Assembly: GCA_902826115.1 (NCBI GenBank)
Contig: CADEDO010000036.1
Coordinates: forward strand, 1 to 32,850
Source: an uncultured Nitrosomonas sp.
Lineage (GTDB): Bacteria > Pseudomonadota > Gammaproteobacteria > Burkholderiales > Nitrosomonadaceae
DNA: 32,850 bases
Direction of reading: 5' to 3'
A program made the position numbers and the translations under genes. Positions 25,497 through 32,850 of this stretch are shown piece after piece. The notes under the pieces were generated by a model. It was not told the DNA's origin and ran no database searches. It was given only the letters and a program-made list of their open reading frames with translations. The stretch's first letter is position 1; each line of letters begins with the position of its first letter.

Positions 25497-26150
25497 TTAA
25501 TGTTTAACTCCCCATAATTCTTCCAGCCGTTTGTCCCGTCCACAGTTGTTTCGGTAATAAGCGTATCGCAGCGGATTCTTAAGAGAGTAATCCTGGTGAT
25601 ACTCCTCTGCGCGATAAAATTCTGACGCAGGCAAAATCTCCGTTACGATAGGTTGAGTAAATTTTGCGGAATCCACTAATGCTTTTTTCGATGCCTCTGC
25701 CAGTTCTTTTTGATGAGCATCGCTATAAAAAATCACGCTACGATATTGCGGACCTTGGTCACAAAACTGACGATTAACAGTCAGTGGGTCGATGGTCAAC
25801 CAATACGCAGCCAATAACTTCGAGAAACTTGTTTTGGTTCGGTCGAAATGAACTTTCACCGCTTCGACATGCCCGGTGTTTCCTGCCACCACCTGCTCAT
25901 AGGTTGGATTAGTCACGCTACCACCGATATAGCCGGATGTCGTAGAAACAACCCCTGGCATTTTGTCGAAATCAGACTCAGTACACCAGAAACAACCTCC
26001 CGCAAAAATTGCAGTCTCTAAATTTTCATTCGCGATAGGCAGTGAAGGTGACTCTGCGATCAAGCTATCAATCTGCCGGCATGAGCTAAATAACAGCAGA
26101 ACAAGTAACCATACAATGGTGGAATATTGCCGATGGAAGTTCTTTTGCAT
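25497..26150 (-). CDS. msrA: Peptide methionine-S-sulfoxide reductase, lipoprotein form
   Basis: A 217-residue enzyme reducing the S epimer of methionine sulfoxide. The catalytic block is AIFAGGCFWCTESDFDKMPG, with the nucleophilic cysteine first in GCFWC; a likely resolving cysteine is in the C-terminal NNCGRDKRLEELWG. Unlike the cytoplasmic enzyme it has an N-terminal signal (YSTIVWLLVLLLFSSC) with a lipobox, so it should be tethered in the envelope. ATG 26150 is preferred over the longer frame because AGGAG, inside the msrB stop region, lies eight bases upstream. It begins four bases after the msrB stop. Electrons would have to come through a DsbD-like or other membrane route; none is encoded here. 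Confidence 0.93.
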   Translation of the reverse strand: MQKNFHRQYSTIVWLLVLLLFSSCRQIDSLIAESPSLPIANENLETAIFAGGCFWCTESDFDKMPGVVSTTSGYIGGSVTNPTYEQVVAGNTGHVEAVKVHFDRTKTSFSKLLAAYWLTIDPLTVNRQFCDQGPQYRSVIFYSDAHQKELAEASKKALVDSAKFTQPIVTEILPASEFYRAEEYHQDYSLKNPLRYAYYRNNCGRDKRLEELWGVKH

Positions 26151-26154
26151 AAAC

Positions 26155-26682
26155 CTAACTCCTGAGTTCCGGCAATTGATCGGCACGCGGTACAAATTTC
26201 AACGCCAATCCATTATTGCACCAGCGTTCCCTTCGCGGTGGCGGTCCATCTTTAAATACATGGCCTTGATGTCCGCCACATCGCGCACAGTGATATTCAG
26301 TCCGTAGAATAATCAGCATGTAATCACGCCGGGTTCCAATATGTCCTTCAATAGATTGCGTGAAACTTGGCCATCCGCTTCCGCTTTCATACTTATGTTG
26401 ACTTTCAAATAATGGCAAATAACATGCCGCGCAAATAAATGTTCCGTCGCGATGCTCATGATTTAATTCGCTACTGCCAGGCGGCTCTGTATGCTCTTCA
26501 AATAAAACCTGATACGCTGCTGGCGACACCATGTTCCGCCAGGCTTTATGAGGCTTGTTAAGAGGCACTATCGAAGTCTGATTGACATCACCTGCAATCG
26601 CCTGGGTAGCGGGCACTAGCACTGAAAAAGCAGGCAGTGCAGCCGCCACGCTGATTCCTTGGAGAAAGGTGCGTCGTTTCAT
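26155..26682 (-). CDS. msrB: Peptide methionine-R-sulfoxide reductase, Tat-exported
   Basis: A 175-residue enzyme reducing the R epimer of methionine sulfoxide. It begins MKRRTFLQGISVAAALPAF, a twin-arginine signal (RRTFLQ), followed by a hydrophobic stretch and an alanine-rich cleavage region. The catalytic domain has both zinc pairs (CAAC and CARC) and the active cysteine in RRERWCNNGLALKF, along with GSGWPSF. GAGG lies eight bases before ATG 26682; the open frame reaches further upstream but lacks a better start. Export by Tat implies folding with zinc in the cytoplasm first. It is the first gene of an msrB-msrA-hydroxylase series. Confidence 0.93.
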   Translation of the reverse strand: MKRRTFLQGISVAAALPAFSVLVPATQAIAGDVNQTSIVPLNKPHKAWRNMVSPAAYQVLFEEHTEPPGSSELNHEHRDGTFICAACYLPLFESQHKYESGSGWPSFTQSIEGHIGTRRDYMLIILRTEYHCARCGGHQGHVFKDGPPPRRERWCNNGLALKFVPRADQLPELRS

Positions 26683-26815
26683 GAAAAATCCCTCATATAT
26701 TATTGATACTGTCAAATCAATTTGTTGCAAGATTTCAAGTAAAATGATCAAGCAAGCTTGAATCAGAACTTACCCGGTTTGCCTAAAATGAAGACTATTT
26801 TGATCAACTCTGCCA

Positions 26816-26831
26816 TGCAGATTTATCTGCA
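26816..26831. promoter_or_regulatory. Palindrome upstream of accA
   Basis: TGCAGAT-TT-ATCTGCA is a 7-base dyad with a 2-base centre, ending 42 bases before the accA ATG, in the 190-base gap between divergent msrB and accA. The size and symmetry suggest a dimeric regulator's operator. The protein is not identifiable from the site. Confidence 0.35.
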
Positions 26832-26873
26832 AATCCTGTATCATCTCAGTTTTAAGATTATATCTTAGCCCAC

Positions 26874-27842
26874 ATGAAAATTACTTTTCTGGAATTTGAA
26901 CAGAATATCGCAGAATTTGAATCCAAAATAGAGGAATTACGTTTTGCGCAGGATGATTCCGCTTTGGATATTTCAGCTGAAATTGCTCGCTTGCAGGCCA
27001 AAAGCCAATCTCTCACAAAAAATGTTTATGCAAAACTGACTCCCTGGCAGATCTCACAAGTTGCTCGGCACCCGCAACGCCCGTATACACTCGATTACAT
27101 AGAACATTTGTTTACAGATTTTGAGGAATTGCATGGCGACCGGAATTTTGCCGATGATCACGCGATTGTCGGAGGGCTGGCTCGTTTCAATAATCAAACT
27201 GTGATGGTGATTGGCCACCAGAAAGGACGCGACACTCGGGAAAAGATCCATCGCAATTTTGGCATGCCTAAACCGGAGGGTTATCGCAAAGCCTTGCGCT
27301 TAATGCGTCTAGCAGAGAAATTTTCTATTCCGTTGATTACGTTTATTGATACACCTGGTGCATACCCTGGCATCGATGCAGAAGAACGGGGGCAATCAGA
27401 AGCCATCGGTAAAAATCTTTATGTCCTCGCAGAATTACGAGTCCCCATCATTTGTATCATTATTGGAGAAGGCGGATCGGGCGGTGCTTTGGCGGTAGCG
27501 GTCGGTGATGTGATCCATATGCTGCAGTATGCGACCTACTCTGTCATTTCTCCGGAAGGTTGCGCATCCATTCTATGGAAAAGTGCAGACAAAGCACCCG
27601 AGGCCGCAGAAATCATGGGAATTACCGCCGATCGACTGAAAGCTGTCAATCTGATCGATAGCATAGTTCCCGAACCTATAGGTGGCGCTCACCGCGATTA
27701 CACGGCAACCATGCATTCGGTAAAAACCGTAGTACAGGAATCGCTACGCAAGCTGCAGGATTATTCTACCGATAAACTTCTACAAAAACGCTTTGAACGA
27801 CTGATGGCATATGGTTCATTTAAGGAAGTCAAAGTCGAATAA
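26874..27842 (+). CDS. accA: Acetyl-CoA carboxylase carboxyltransferase subunit alpha
   Basis: A 322-residue subunit that, with AccD, moves CO2 from biotin to acetyl-CoA to make malonyl-CoA. It starts with the family's helical extension ([16 protein letters not shown]), then the crotonase-like core: [64 protein letters not shown] and [12 protein letters not shown]. Length matches E. coli AccA (319). No good ribosome site precedes the ATG. tilS begins inside its last codons, the frequent accA-tilS arrangement. Confidence 0.97.
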   Translation: MKITFLEFEQNIAEFESKIEELRFAQDDSALDISAEIARLQAKSQSLTKNVYAKLTPWQISQVARHPQRPYTLDYIEHLFTDFEELHGDRNFADDHAIVGGLARFNNQTVMVIGHQKGRDTREKIHRNFGMPKPEGYRKALRLMRLAEKFSIPLITFIDTPGAYPGIDAEERGQSEAIGKNLYVLAELRVPIICIIIGEGGSGGALAVAVGDVIHMLQYATYSVISPEGCASILWKSADKAPEAAEIMGITADRLKAVNLIDSIVPEPIGGAHRDYTATMHSVKTVVQESLRKLQDYSTDKLLQKRFERLMAYGSFKEVKVE

Positions 27843-29163
27843 TCTTTTATCTGACACTCAAGACGTATTACTCGCACATATCCAGCAGGGCAATCACTTA
27901 ACCGTTGCTCTAAGCGGCGGTGTAGATTCAGTTGTACTATTGCATTCACTCGTTGCATTATCTAAGTCCATGCAATTTACGCTTTCAGCAGTACACGTTA
28001 ATCATGGCATCAGTAACAATGCAAAGCTTTGGAGCCAGTTTTGTTGCAATCTTTGTCATGCTTACGATATTCCTATCTACGTGGCCTACCTACAGATTAG
28101 AAAAGACCCAGGCTTAAGTCTTGAAGCCGTCGCCCGGGAACAACGTTATCGTGTATTCGATCGCATGCAAGCAGATTACGTTGTCCTTGCACAGCATCTG
28201 GACGATCAGGCCGAAACGCTTTTACTGCAATTGTTTCGTGGCGCGGGTATAAAAGGATTGAGTGCCATGCCCGTTGTCAGAAAACAAACTTCAGATAATG
28301 CGCCGCAAATACTCAGGCCAATGCTAGAAATTTCCCGTAGCCGCATCGAAACGTATGCAAAACAACATAGATTAAATTGGATTATCGATGAAAGTAATGA
28401 CAGCCTAGCTTTTAATAGAAATTACCTGCGCCATGAGATTCTGCCCTTATTAAAAAAGCGATATCCCAATTATCCCAAAACCCTGCTGCGCACGAGTCGT
28501 CACTTATCTGAAGCCTCATCACTTCTGGATGAATTGGCTGAAATTGATCGTGCGCAGTGTCTTGCTTCCGACAGATTGCAAGTCGATCATCTGCGCAAAC
28601 TAAGCTCTGCGCGCGCCAAGAATCTGTTGCGCTACGTTTTGTCACAGCAAAATATCAATACGCCCAGTACAGCAAAATTAGACGATATTTTGCATCAGCT
28701 CTTATCAGCACGCACAGACAATCAATTGCATATCAGTTTTGGAAGCGCTGAAATTCGTTGTTATAAAGGCGCGGTGTATATATTGTCCGGAAAATTACAA
28801 CACCGAGCATTCCAACACCATGTGTGGCGTGGAGAACAATCTATGCTGCTTCCATCATTTAGTGGTTCCATTCATTTCACACAGGTAAAAGGTCAGGGCA
28901 TTGATCCGCAAAAACTCATGAATCAGTTAATCACAATCCGCGCACGCTCAGGTGGCGAACATCTGATGCCCGCACATAATCGACCACGTCGCAGTTTAAA
29001 AAATTTATTGCAGGAAGCCTCTGTTCCTCCCTGGAAGCGTTACTCGATTCCACTACTATTCTGTGGTGAAAAACTGGTGTGGGTACCGGGAATCGGCATC
29101 GATTATGAATTTCAAGTAAAATCTGATGGAATAGGGGTTTTACCTATCTGGGATACTGAGTAA
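27811..29163 (+). CDS. tilS: tRNA(Ile)-lysidine synthase
   Basis: A 450-residue enzyme that converts C34 of the CAU-anticodon tRNA-Ile to lysidine so that it reads AUA. The ATP-binding P-loop is [15 protein letters not shown] with SGGVDS at 35-40; [21 protein letters not shown] and [11 protein letters not shown] follow. The C-terminal substrate-recognition part includes [11 protein letters not shown] and [17 protein letters not shown]. It begins at ATG 27811, overlapping accA by 32 bases; starts further downstream would trim the N-terminus towards the P-loop. Complete length for the family. Confidence 0.95.
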   Translation: MVHLRKSKSNNLLSDTQDVLLAHIQQGNHLTVALSGGVDSVVLLHSLVALSKSMQFTLSAVHVNHGISNNAKLWSQFCCNLCHAYDIPIYVAYLQIRKDPGLSLEAVAREQRYRVFDRMQADYVVLAQHLDDQAETLLLQLFRGAGIKGLSAMPVVRKQTSDNAPQILRPMLEISRSRIETYAKQHRLNWIIDESNDSLAFNRNYLRHEILPLLKKRYPNYPKTLLRTSRHLSEASSLLDELAEIDRAQCLASDRLQVDHLRKLSSARAKNLLRYVLSQQNINTPSTAKLDDILHQLLSARTDNQLHISFGSAEIRCYKGAVYILSGKLQHRAFQHHVWRGEQSMLLPSFSGSIHFTQVKGQGIDPQKLMNQLITIRARSGGEHLMPAHNRPRRSLKNLLQEASVPPWKRYSIPLLFCGEKLVWVPGIGIDYEFQVKSDGIGVLPIWDTE

Positions 29164-29170
29164 ATTTTAG

Positions 29171-29204
29171 AATTTCCAGAAAATCACTGAGTATTCTGGA
29201 AATT
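29171..29204 (+). terminator. Stem-loop after tilS
   Basis: AATTTCCAGAA (29171-29181) and TTCTGGAAATT (29194-29204) form a perfect 11-base stem with a 12-base loop, just after the tilS stop and before rfbB. It lacks a T run, so it could attenuate transcription or protect the 3' end. Confidence 0.4.
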
Positions 29205-29248
29205 ATCGAATAATTGAACACAATCAACTTTTTCTTTAGGAAATTCGA

Positions 29249-30307
29249 ATGATTCTTGTCACGGGTGGTGCAGGATTTATAGGCAGCAATTTTGTATTGG
29301 ATTGGTTAGCACAATCTGATGAAAAAATCGTCAATCTGGACAAATTGACCTATGCCGGCAATCTGCAAAATTTATCTTCATTGACCGGAGATTCAAGACA
29401 TTATTTTGTGCAAGGCGATATTGGAGACATTCAGTTAGTGCCGCAGCTACTGAAGCAACATCAACCACGGGCCATCATCAATTTGGCTGCCGAAAGCCAT
29501 GTCGATCGTTCAATTCATGGCCCGGAAGATTTTATTCAAACCAACATTCTGGGTACTTTTCGTTTATTAGAGGCAGTACGTACTTATTGGAATGAACTAG
29601 AAACGCAGGAGAAACAGAATTTTCGCTTTCTGCATGTTTCGACCGATGAAGTGTATGGTTCACTTACCTTGAATGAGCCCGCCTTTACCGAAGAACATCC
29701 TTATCAGCCTAATAGCCCGTATTCAGCTAGCAAGGCATCCAGCGATCATTTGGTACGCGCTTATCATCACACGTACAAACTTCCCGTTCTGACGACCAAT
29801 TGCTCCAATAATTACGGCCCCTTTCAGTTCCCGGAAAAATTGATACCTTTAATGATTGTCAATGCATTGACTGGAAAATCACTACCGGTGTATGGCGATG
29901 GTCAGCAAATTCGAGATTGGTTATATGTTACTGATCATTGCAGCGCAATTCGCCGCGTACTGGAAGCAGGGATTCCGGGAGAAACTTATAATATTGGCGG
30001 TTGGAATGAAAAACCAAATATTGATATCGTCAAAATGATCTGCGATTTACTGGGAGAAACTTATCCCAATTCCACTTTCCAGAACCTGATTACTTATGTG
30101 CAGGATCGACCAGGCCATGATCGTCGTTATGCAATTGATGCAAAGAAAATTGAGCGTGAACTAAACTGGAGACCAGCAGAAACATTTGCAACAGGGATCC
30201 GTAAAACCATTCAGTGGTACCTAAATAACCAACAATGGATCAATAATGTGCAAACGGGTTCTTATCGTGAGTGGATAGAAAAAAATTATACTGGGATAGC
30301 TCAATGA
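29249..30307 (+). CDS. rfbB: dTDP-glucose 4,6-dehydratase
   Basis: A 352-residue short-chain dehydrogenase/reductase of the extended type, converting dTDP-glucose to dTDP-4-keto-6-deoxyglucose. NAD-binding [10 protein letters not shown] is at 5-14, the active-site acids in STDEVYGSL (131-139) and the catalytic YxxxK in [10 protein letters not shown] (Y158, K162). [15 protein letters not shown] and [10 protein letters not shown] are also typical. The ribosome site is AGGAAA before the ATG. It ends overlapping rfbD by four bases. rfbA (glucose-1-phosphate thymidylyltransferase) and rfbC are not here and must lie elsewhere for a full dTDP-rhamnose route. Confidence 0.96.
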   Translation: MILVTGGAGFIGSNFVLDWLAQSDEKIVNLDKLTYAGNLQNLSSLTGDSRHYFVQGDIGDIQLVPQLLKQHQPRAIINLAAESHVDRSIHGPEDFIQTNILGTFRLLEAVRTYWNELETQEKQNFRFLHVSTDEVYGSLTLNEPAFTEEHPYQPNSPYSASKASSDHLVRAYHHTYKLPVLTTNCSNNYGPFQFPEKLIPLMIVNALTGKSLPVYGDGQQIRDWLYVTDHCSAIRRVLEAGIPGETYNIGGWNEKPNIDIVKMICDLLGETYPNSTFQNLITYVQDRPGHDRRYAIDAKKIERELNWRPAETFATGIRKTIQWYLNNQQWINNVQTGSYREWIEKNYTGIAQ

Positions 30308-31200
30308 AAATTCTGCTATTAGGCAAAAGTGGTCAAGTAGGATGGGAATTGCAACGCAGTCTAGCTCCATTAGGGGAACTCATTGCTTTAAACTCGAGTA
30401 GCAAAGAGTTGTGCGGAGATCTGACTAATCTTTCAGGTATACAAACGACAATACGCAAAATTGCACCCGATATCATTGTCAATGCTGCAGCCTATACGGC
30501 TGTTGACAAAGCTGAAAGCGAATCGGAACTGGCTCATATCATCAATGCCGAAGCTCCTGGCATACTTGCACAAGAAGCAAAGCAACTGAATGCCTGGTTA
30601 ATACATTATTCAACAGATTATGTTTTTGATGGCAATGGGGATCAGCCCTATCTTGAAACGGATATCCCTAATCCCAACAACATTTATGGGAAATCCAAAC
30701 TAACAGGTGAAAACAATATCGTCGCAGCAGGTTGCTCGCATCTAATATTTCGCACAAGCTGGGTTTACGCGGCCCATGGAAACAATTTCATGAAAACGAT
30801 ACTGCGTTTAGCTCAACAACGCGATCAATTGAGTGTCGTTGATGATCAGATTGGCTCACCTACCGGTGCTGAATTAGTAGCGGATATCACAGCACATGTG
30901 TCACGCACATTAAAATACCAATCAACGGCTTCCGGAATTTATCATTTAGTCGCTAAGGGTGAAACATCATGGTATGGTTTTGCGAAATTTATTTTACAAC
31001 AAGCCCACAATGCAAATTTTTCTTTGAAAGTTCAATCTGATGTGTTGTCGCCCATTCCCAGCAGTGCATTTCCTTTGCCGGCGAAACGCCCGCTTAATTC
31101 ACGTTTGAATACTTCCCGCTTAGAAAAAACTTTTGAGTTGCATTTACCAGAATGGGAAACAAGCGCAGCACGCACGCTATCCGAAATACTTAACAAGTGA
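30304..31200 (+). CDS. rfbD: dTDP-4-dehydrorhamnose reductase
   Basis: A 298-residue NAD(P)H-dependent reductase making dTDP-L-rhamnose, used for lipopolysaccharide or other surface glycans. The Rossmann start is [28 protein letters not shown], the YSTDYVFDG stretch and the catalytic YGKSKL (YxxxK) follow. The ATG at 30304 is in the ATGA overlap with the rfbB stop, and gives the typical N-terminus, whereas the frame open from 30271 adds unrelated residues. The last bases form part of a 16-base palindrome. The gene converges on sppA. Confidence 0.95.
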   Translation: MKILLLGKSGQVGWELQRSLAPLGELIALNSSSKELCGDLTNLSGIQTTIRKIAPDIIVNAAAYTAVDKAESESELAHIINAEAPGILAQEAKQLNAWLIHYSTDYVFDGNGDQPYLETDIPNPNNIYGKSKLTGENNIVAAGCSHLIFRTSWVYAAHGNNFMKTILRLAQQRDQLSVVDDQIGSPTGAELVADITAHVSRTLKYQSTASGIYHLVAKGETSWYGFAKFILQQAHNANFSLKVQSDVLSPIPSSAFPLPAKRPLNSRLNTSRLEKTFELHLPEWETSAARTLSEILNK

Positions 31201-31237
31201 GTAAAGTTACTCAATGTTAAACCATCACGCTATCTCT

Positions 31238-32182
31238 TTATCTGATCAGCCAACCACTATCCGCCAAAACATTGGCGATAACTTGACCAAAACGCTTAGT
31301 AAACAAATCAGCAAGGCCTTCACTGGGAGAAAAATCCACTACTGCTTCAGCTTTAATCACCTCGCGTGCGACATATTCAGCGCTGCCTATTTCATCAGCC
31401 AACCCTAAATCGATGCTTCTTTGACCTGTCCATACAATACCACTAAAAATTTCAGGAGCATCTTTTAAACGATCGCCTCTACCTTCTTGCACAACACGGA
31501 TAAATTGCTCATGGATTTCTCTAAGTAATGTGCTTGCATGAGCTTTTTGAGCAGGATCCAATGGCGTAAATGGATCCAGAAAACCTTTATTTTCACCGGC
31601 AGTCAGCAAACGTCTTTCAACACCCAATTTTTCGAGCGTGCCAGTAAAACCGAAGCCATCCATCAAAACTCCAATCGAACCCACTAGACTTGCTTTATCG
31701 ACAAAAATTTTATCGGCAGCTGCTGCCACATAATACCCGCCAGAAGCGCATATATCGCTAATCACAGCGTACAATGGGATCTCAGGATATTTAGCACGTA
31801 ATCTTCTTATTTCATCATTGATATAGCCTGACTGTACCGGGCTGCCGCCAGGACTGTTTATCCGCAAGATGACCCCTTTGGTATTTTTATCCTGAAATGC
31901 AGATTGAAGACTAGCATTGATTTTATCGGCACTACTTACACTATCTGCCATGATGATGCCACGCAAATCAACAAGCGCAGTGTGCTTATCATTTAATCGT
32001 ACTTTTCCATCGCCAACCCAACCTAATGCAACAAACAGCAGGATGAAAAGATATAGAAACGTTAACGATTTGAAAAATATTCCCCAACCGCGCGCGCGTC
32101 GCTGTTCTCTCAGGGAAGCCGATGCAAGATTCTCCAGGACATTCCTTTCCCAACTTTCATTCTTTATTTCTGGATCATTCAT
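31238..32182 (-). CDS. sppA: Signal peptide peptidase SppA, 36-kDa type
   Basis: A 314-residue membrane-bound serine protease (family S49) that degrades signal peptides left in the inner membrane. A short cytoplasmic head is followed by one membrane helix (about 36-56). The catalytic serine is S147 in ICASGGYYVAAAAD, and the general-base lysine is K199 in TAGENKGFLDPF; ILRINSPGGSPVQSG and SLVGSIGVLMDGF are also conserved. It is the short single-domain form. The start ATG at 32182 has only a modest GAG site. It ends 37 bases from the convergent rfbD. Confidence 0.93.
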   Translation of the reverse strand: MNDPEIKNESWERNVLENLASASLREQRRARGWGIFFKSLTFLYLFILLFVALGWVGDGKVRLNDKHTALVDLRGIIMADSVSSADKINASLQSAFQDKNTKGVILRINSPGGSPVQSGYINDEIRRLRAKYPEIPLYAVISDICASGGYYVAAAADKIFVDKASLVGSIGVLMDGFGFTGTLEKLGVERRLLTAGENKGFLDPFTPLDPAQKAHASTLLREIHEQFIRVVQEGRGDRLKDAPEIFSGIVWTGQRSIDLGLADEIGSAEYVAREVIKAEAVVDFSPSEGLADLFTKRFGQVIANVLADSGWLIR

Positions 32183-32385
32183 AGTCTTATTCTCATCAGT
32201 AAAAAAACAAGATTATTATATTAATAAATTTTTTTAATTCGATAATTAGAGCTATTAATCATTACCATTCAAGAAATAGGCTCTTCAGATGGACTGCAAG
32301 AAGTTCTAACATAATTTCGCACATCGAACGATTGCGACAAAGGAGAGGCTAAACACATCACAGAAGACATGATGTTGAAGAAAAA

Positions 32386-32412
32386 AGCCTCTCAACGGAT
32401 TGAAGAGAGGCT
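32386..32412 (-). terminator. Terminator of the rRNA operon
   Basis: On the minus strand AGCCTCTC (from 32412), an 11-base loop and GAGAGGCT (to 32386) are followed by T6, directly downstream of 5S rRNA. It is a clear intrinsic terminator. A further GAGAGGCT (plus strand, 32343-32350) could give an alternative stem. Confidence 0.9.
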
Positions 32413-32424
32413 CTTTATATAAAG

Positions 32425-32540
32425 TGCCTGGCGGTAACCTACTTTCACATGCGAATGCACACTATCATCGGCGCAGCTTCGTTTCACGGTTCTGTTCGAG
32501 ATGGGAAGAGGTGGGTCCAAAGCGCTATGGCCGCCAAGCG
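32425..32540 (-). rRNA. rrf: 5S ribosomal RNA
   Basis: About 116 bases on the minus strand begin with GCTTGGCGGCCATAGCG and end with GTTACCGCCAGGCA; these ends pair, and the conserved CCCATCTCGAACAGA loop and GTGAAACG segment lie between. It follows 23S rRNA after a spacer of about 120 bases that holds no tRNA. Ends are accurate to a few bases. Confidence 0.95.
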
Positions 32541-32660
32541 TAACTTGGCTTTAGTAGTATTTTATAAATACTAACTACAAATGGAAGAAGTAAATTAGGT
32601 TAGATCATATCTAAGCAAACACTATATTACTATCAGATATTTATTAAGTTACTAAAGTTA

Positions 32661-32850
32661 TAGGATCAAGCCTCACGGTCAATTAGTATCGGTTAGCTTA
32701 ACATATTACTATGCTTCCACACCCGACCTATCAACGTCGTAGTCTTCGACGAACCTTTAGGAGGGTTAAACCCTCGGGAAATCTCATCTTGAGGAGAGTT
32801 TCCCGCTTAGATGCTTTCAGCGGTTATCTCTTCCGCACTTAGCTACCCGG
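32661..32850 (-). rRNA. rrl: 23S ribosomal RNA, 3' end (cut by window edge)
   Basis: The minus strand reads the last 190 bases of 23S rRNA, including GGGAAACTCTCCTCAAGATG, the GGTCGGGTGTGGAAGCATAG segment and the closing GTTAAGCTAACCGATACTAA and CCGTGAGGCTTGATC. The 5' part and 16S rRNA lie beyond the window. The exact 3' end is uncertain by several bases. Confidence 0.95.

Noticed and set aside
25487-25543. Longer N-terminus for the L16 hydroxylase
   Set aside because: It would overlap msrA by 47 bases, lacks family-like residues, and the shorter start gives iron-ligand positions matching E. coli YcfD.
32541-32660. Possible tRNA in the 23S-5S spacer
   Set aside because: The spacer is AT-rich and shows no cloverleaf or T-loop sequence.

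Overview
The window looks like a chromosomal segment of a Gram-negative betaproteobacterium, most likely an ammonia oxidiser of the Nitrosomonas/Nitrosomonadaceae type. That placement is inferred from overall protein character, moderate base composition, outer-membrane biogenesis genes (LptF/LptG-like, BamC, many lipoproteins) and the linkage xseB-ispA-dxs-folE2; no marker here proves the genus. No insertion sequence, phage, CRISPR array or tRNA gene was seen. An rRNA operon enters at the right edge.

Layout. 1-734 (-): a SulP-type anion permease cut by the window edge. 1379-5314 (-): xseB, ispA, dxs and folE2 (isoprenoid precursors plus a zinc-independent folate-pathway enzyme). 5798-6301 (+): an unrecognised one-helix membrane protein. 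6499-14777 (+): a run of seven genes encoding a GNAT-fold acyltransferase, a MobA-like nucleotidyltransferase, an LptF/LptG-like permease pair, a CDP-alcohol phosphotransferase with a decayed nucleotidyltransferase domain, a lipid kinase fused to a Tam41-like cytidylyltransferase-fold domain, and a DUF2959-type lipoprotein. I read this as a candidate pathway that makes, CTP-activates and exports an unusual lipid. It is the most interesting part of the window.

14962-22853: a short RlpA-like protein, nadC (-), a membrane-anchored FMN/Fe-S glutamate-synthase-like protein, clpB behind a clear sigma-32-type promoter, and dapA-bamC. 23053-24199 (-): three tiny lipoprotein genes in a row, two of them with near-identical intrinsic terminators. 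24365-26682 (-): a Tat-exported MsrB, a lipoprotein MsrA and an L16-hydroxylase (YcfD/RoxA) gene whose first codons contain a terminator-shaped hairpin. 26874-31200 (+): accA, tilS, rfbB and rfbD. 31238-32182 (-): sppA. 32386-32850 (-): rrn terminator, 5S rRNA and the 3' end of 23S rRNA.

How the genes work together. Most of the window is housekeeping. The lipid cluster is different: a kinase and a CTP-transferase-like domain in one polypeptide, next to a headgroup transferase and a dedicated-looking LptFG pair, suggest consecutive steps from a neutral lipid to lipid phosphate, CDP-lipid, headgroup lipid and then transport. The product is not known from sequence. A ceramide-like or other sphingolipid-like substrate is one hypothesis, prompted by the acyltransferase family.
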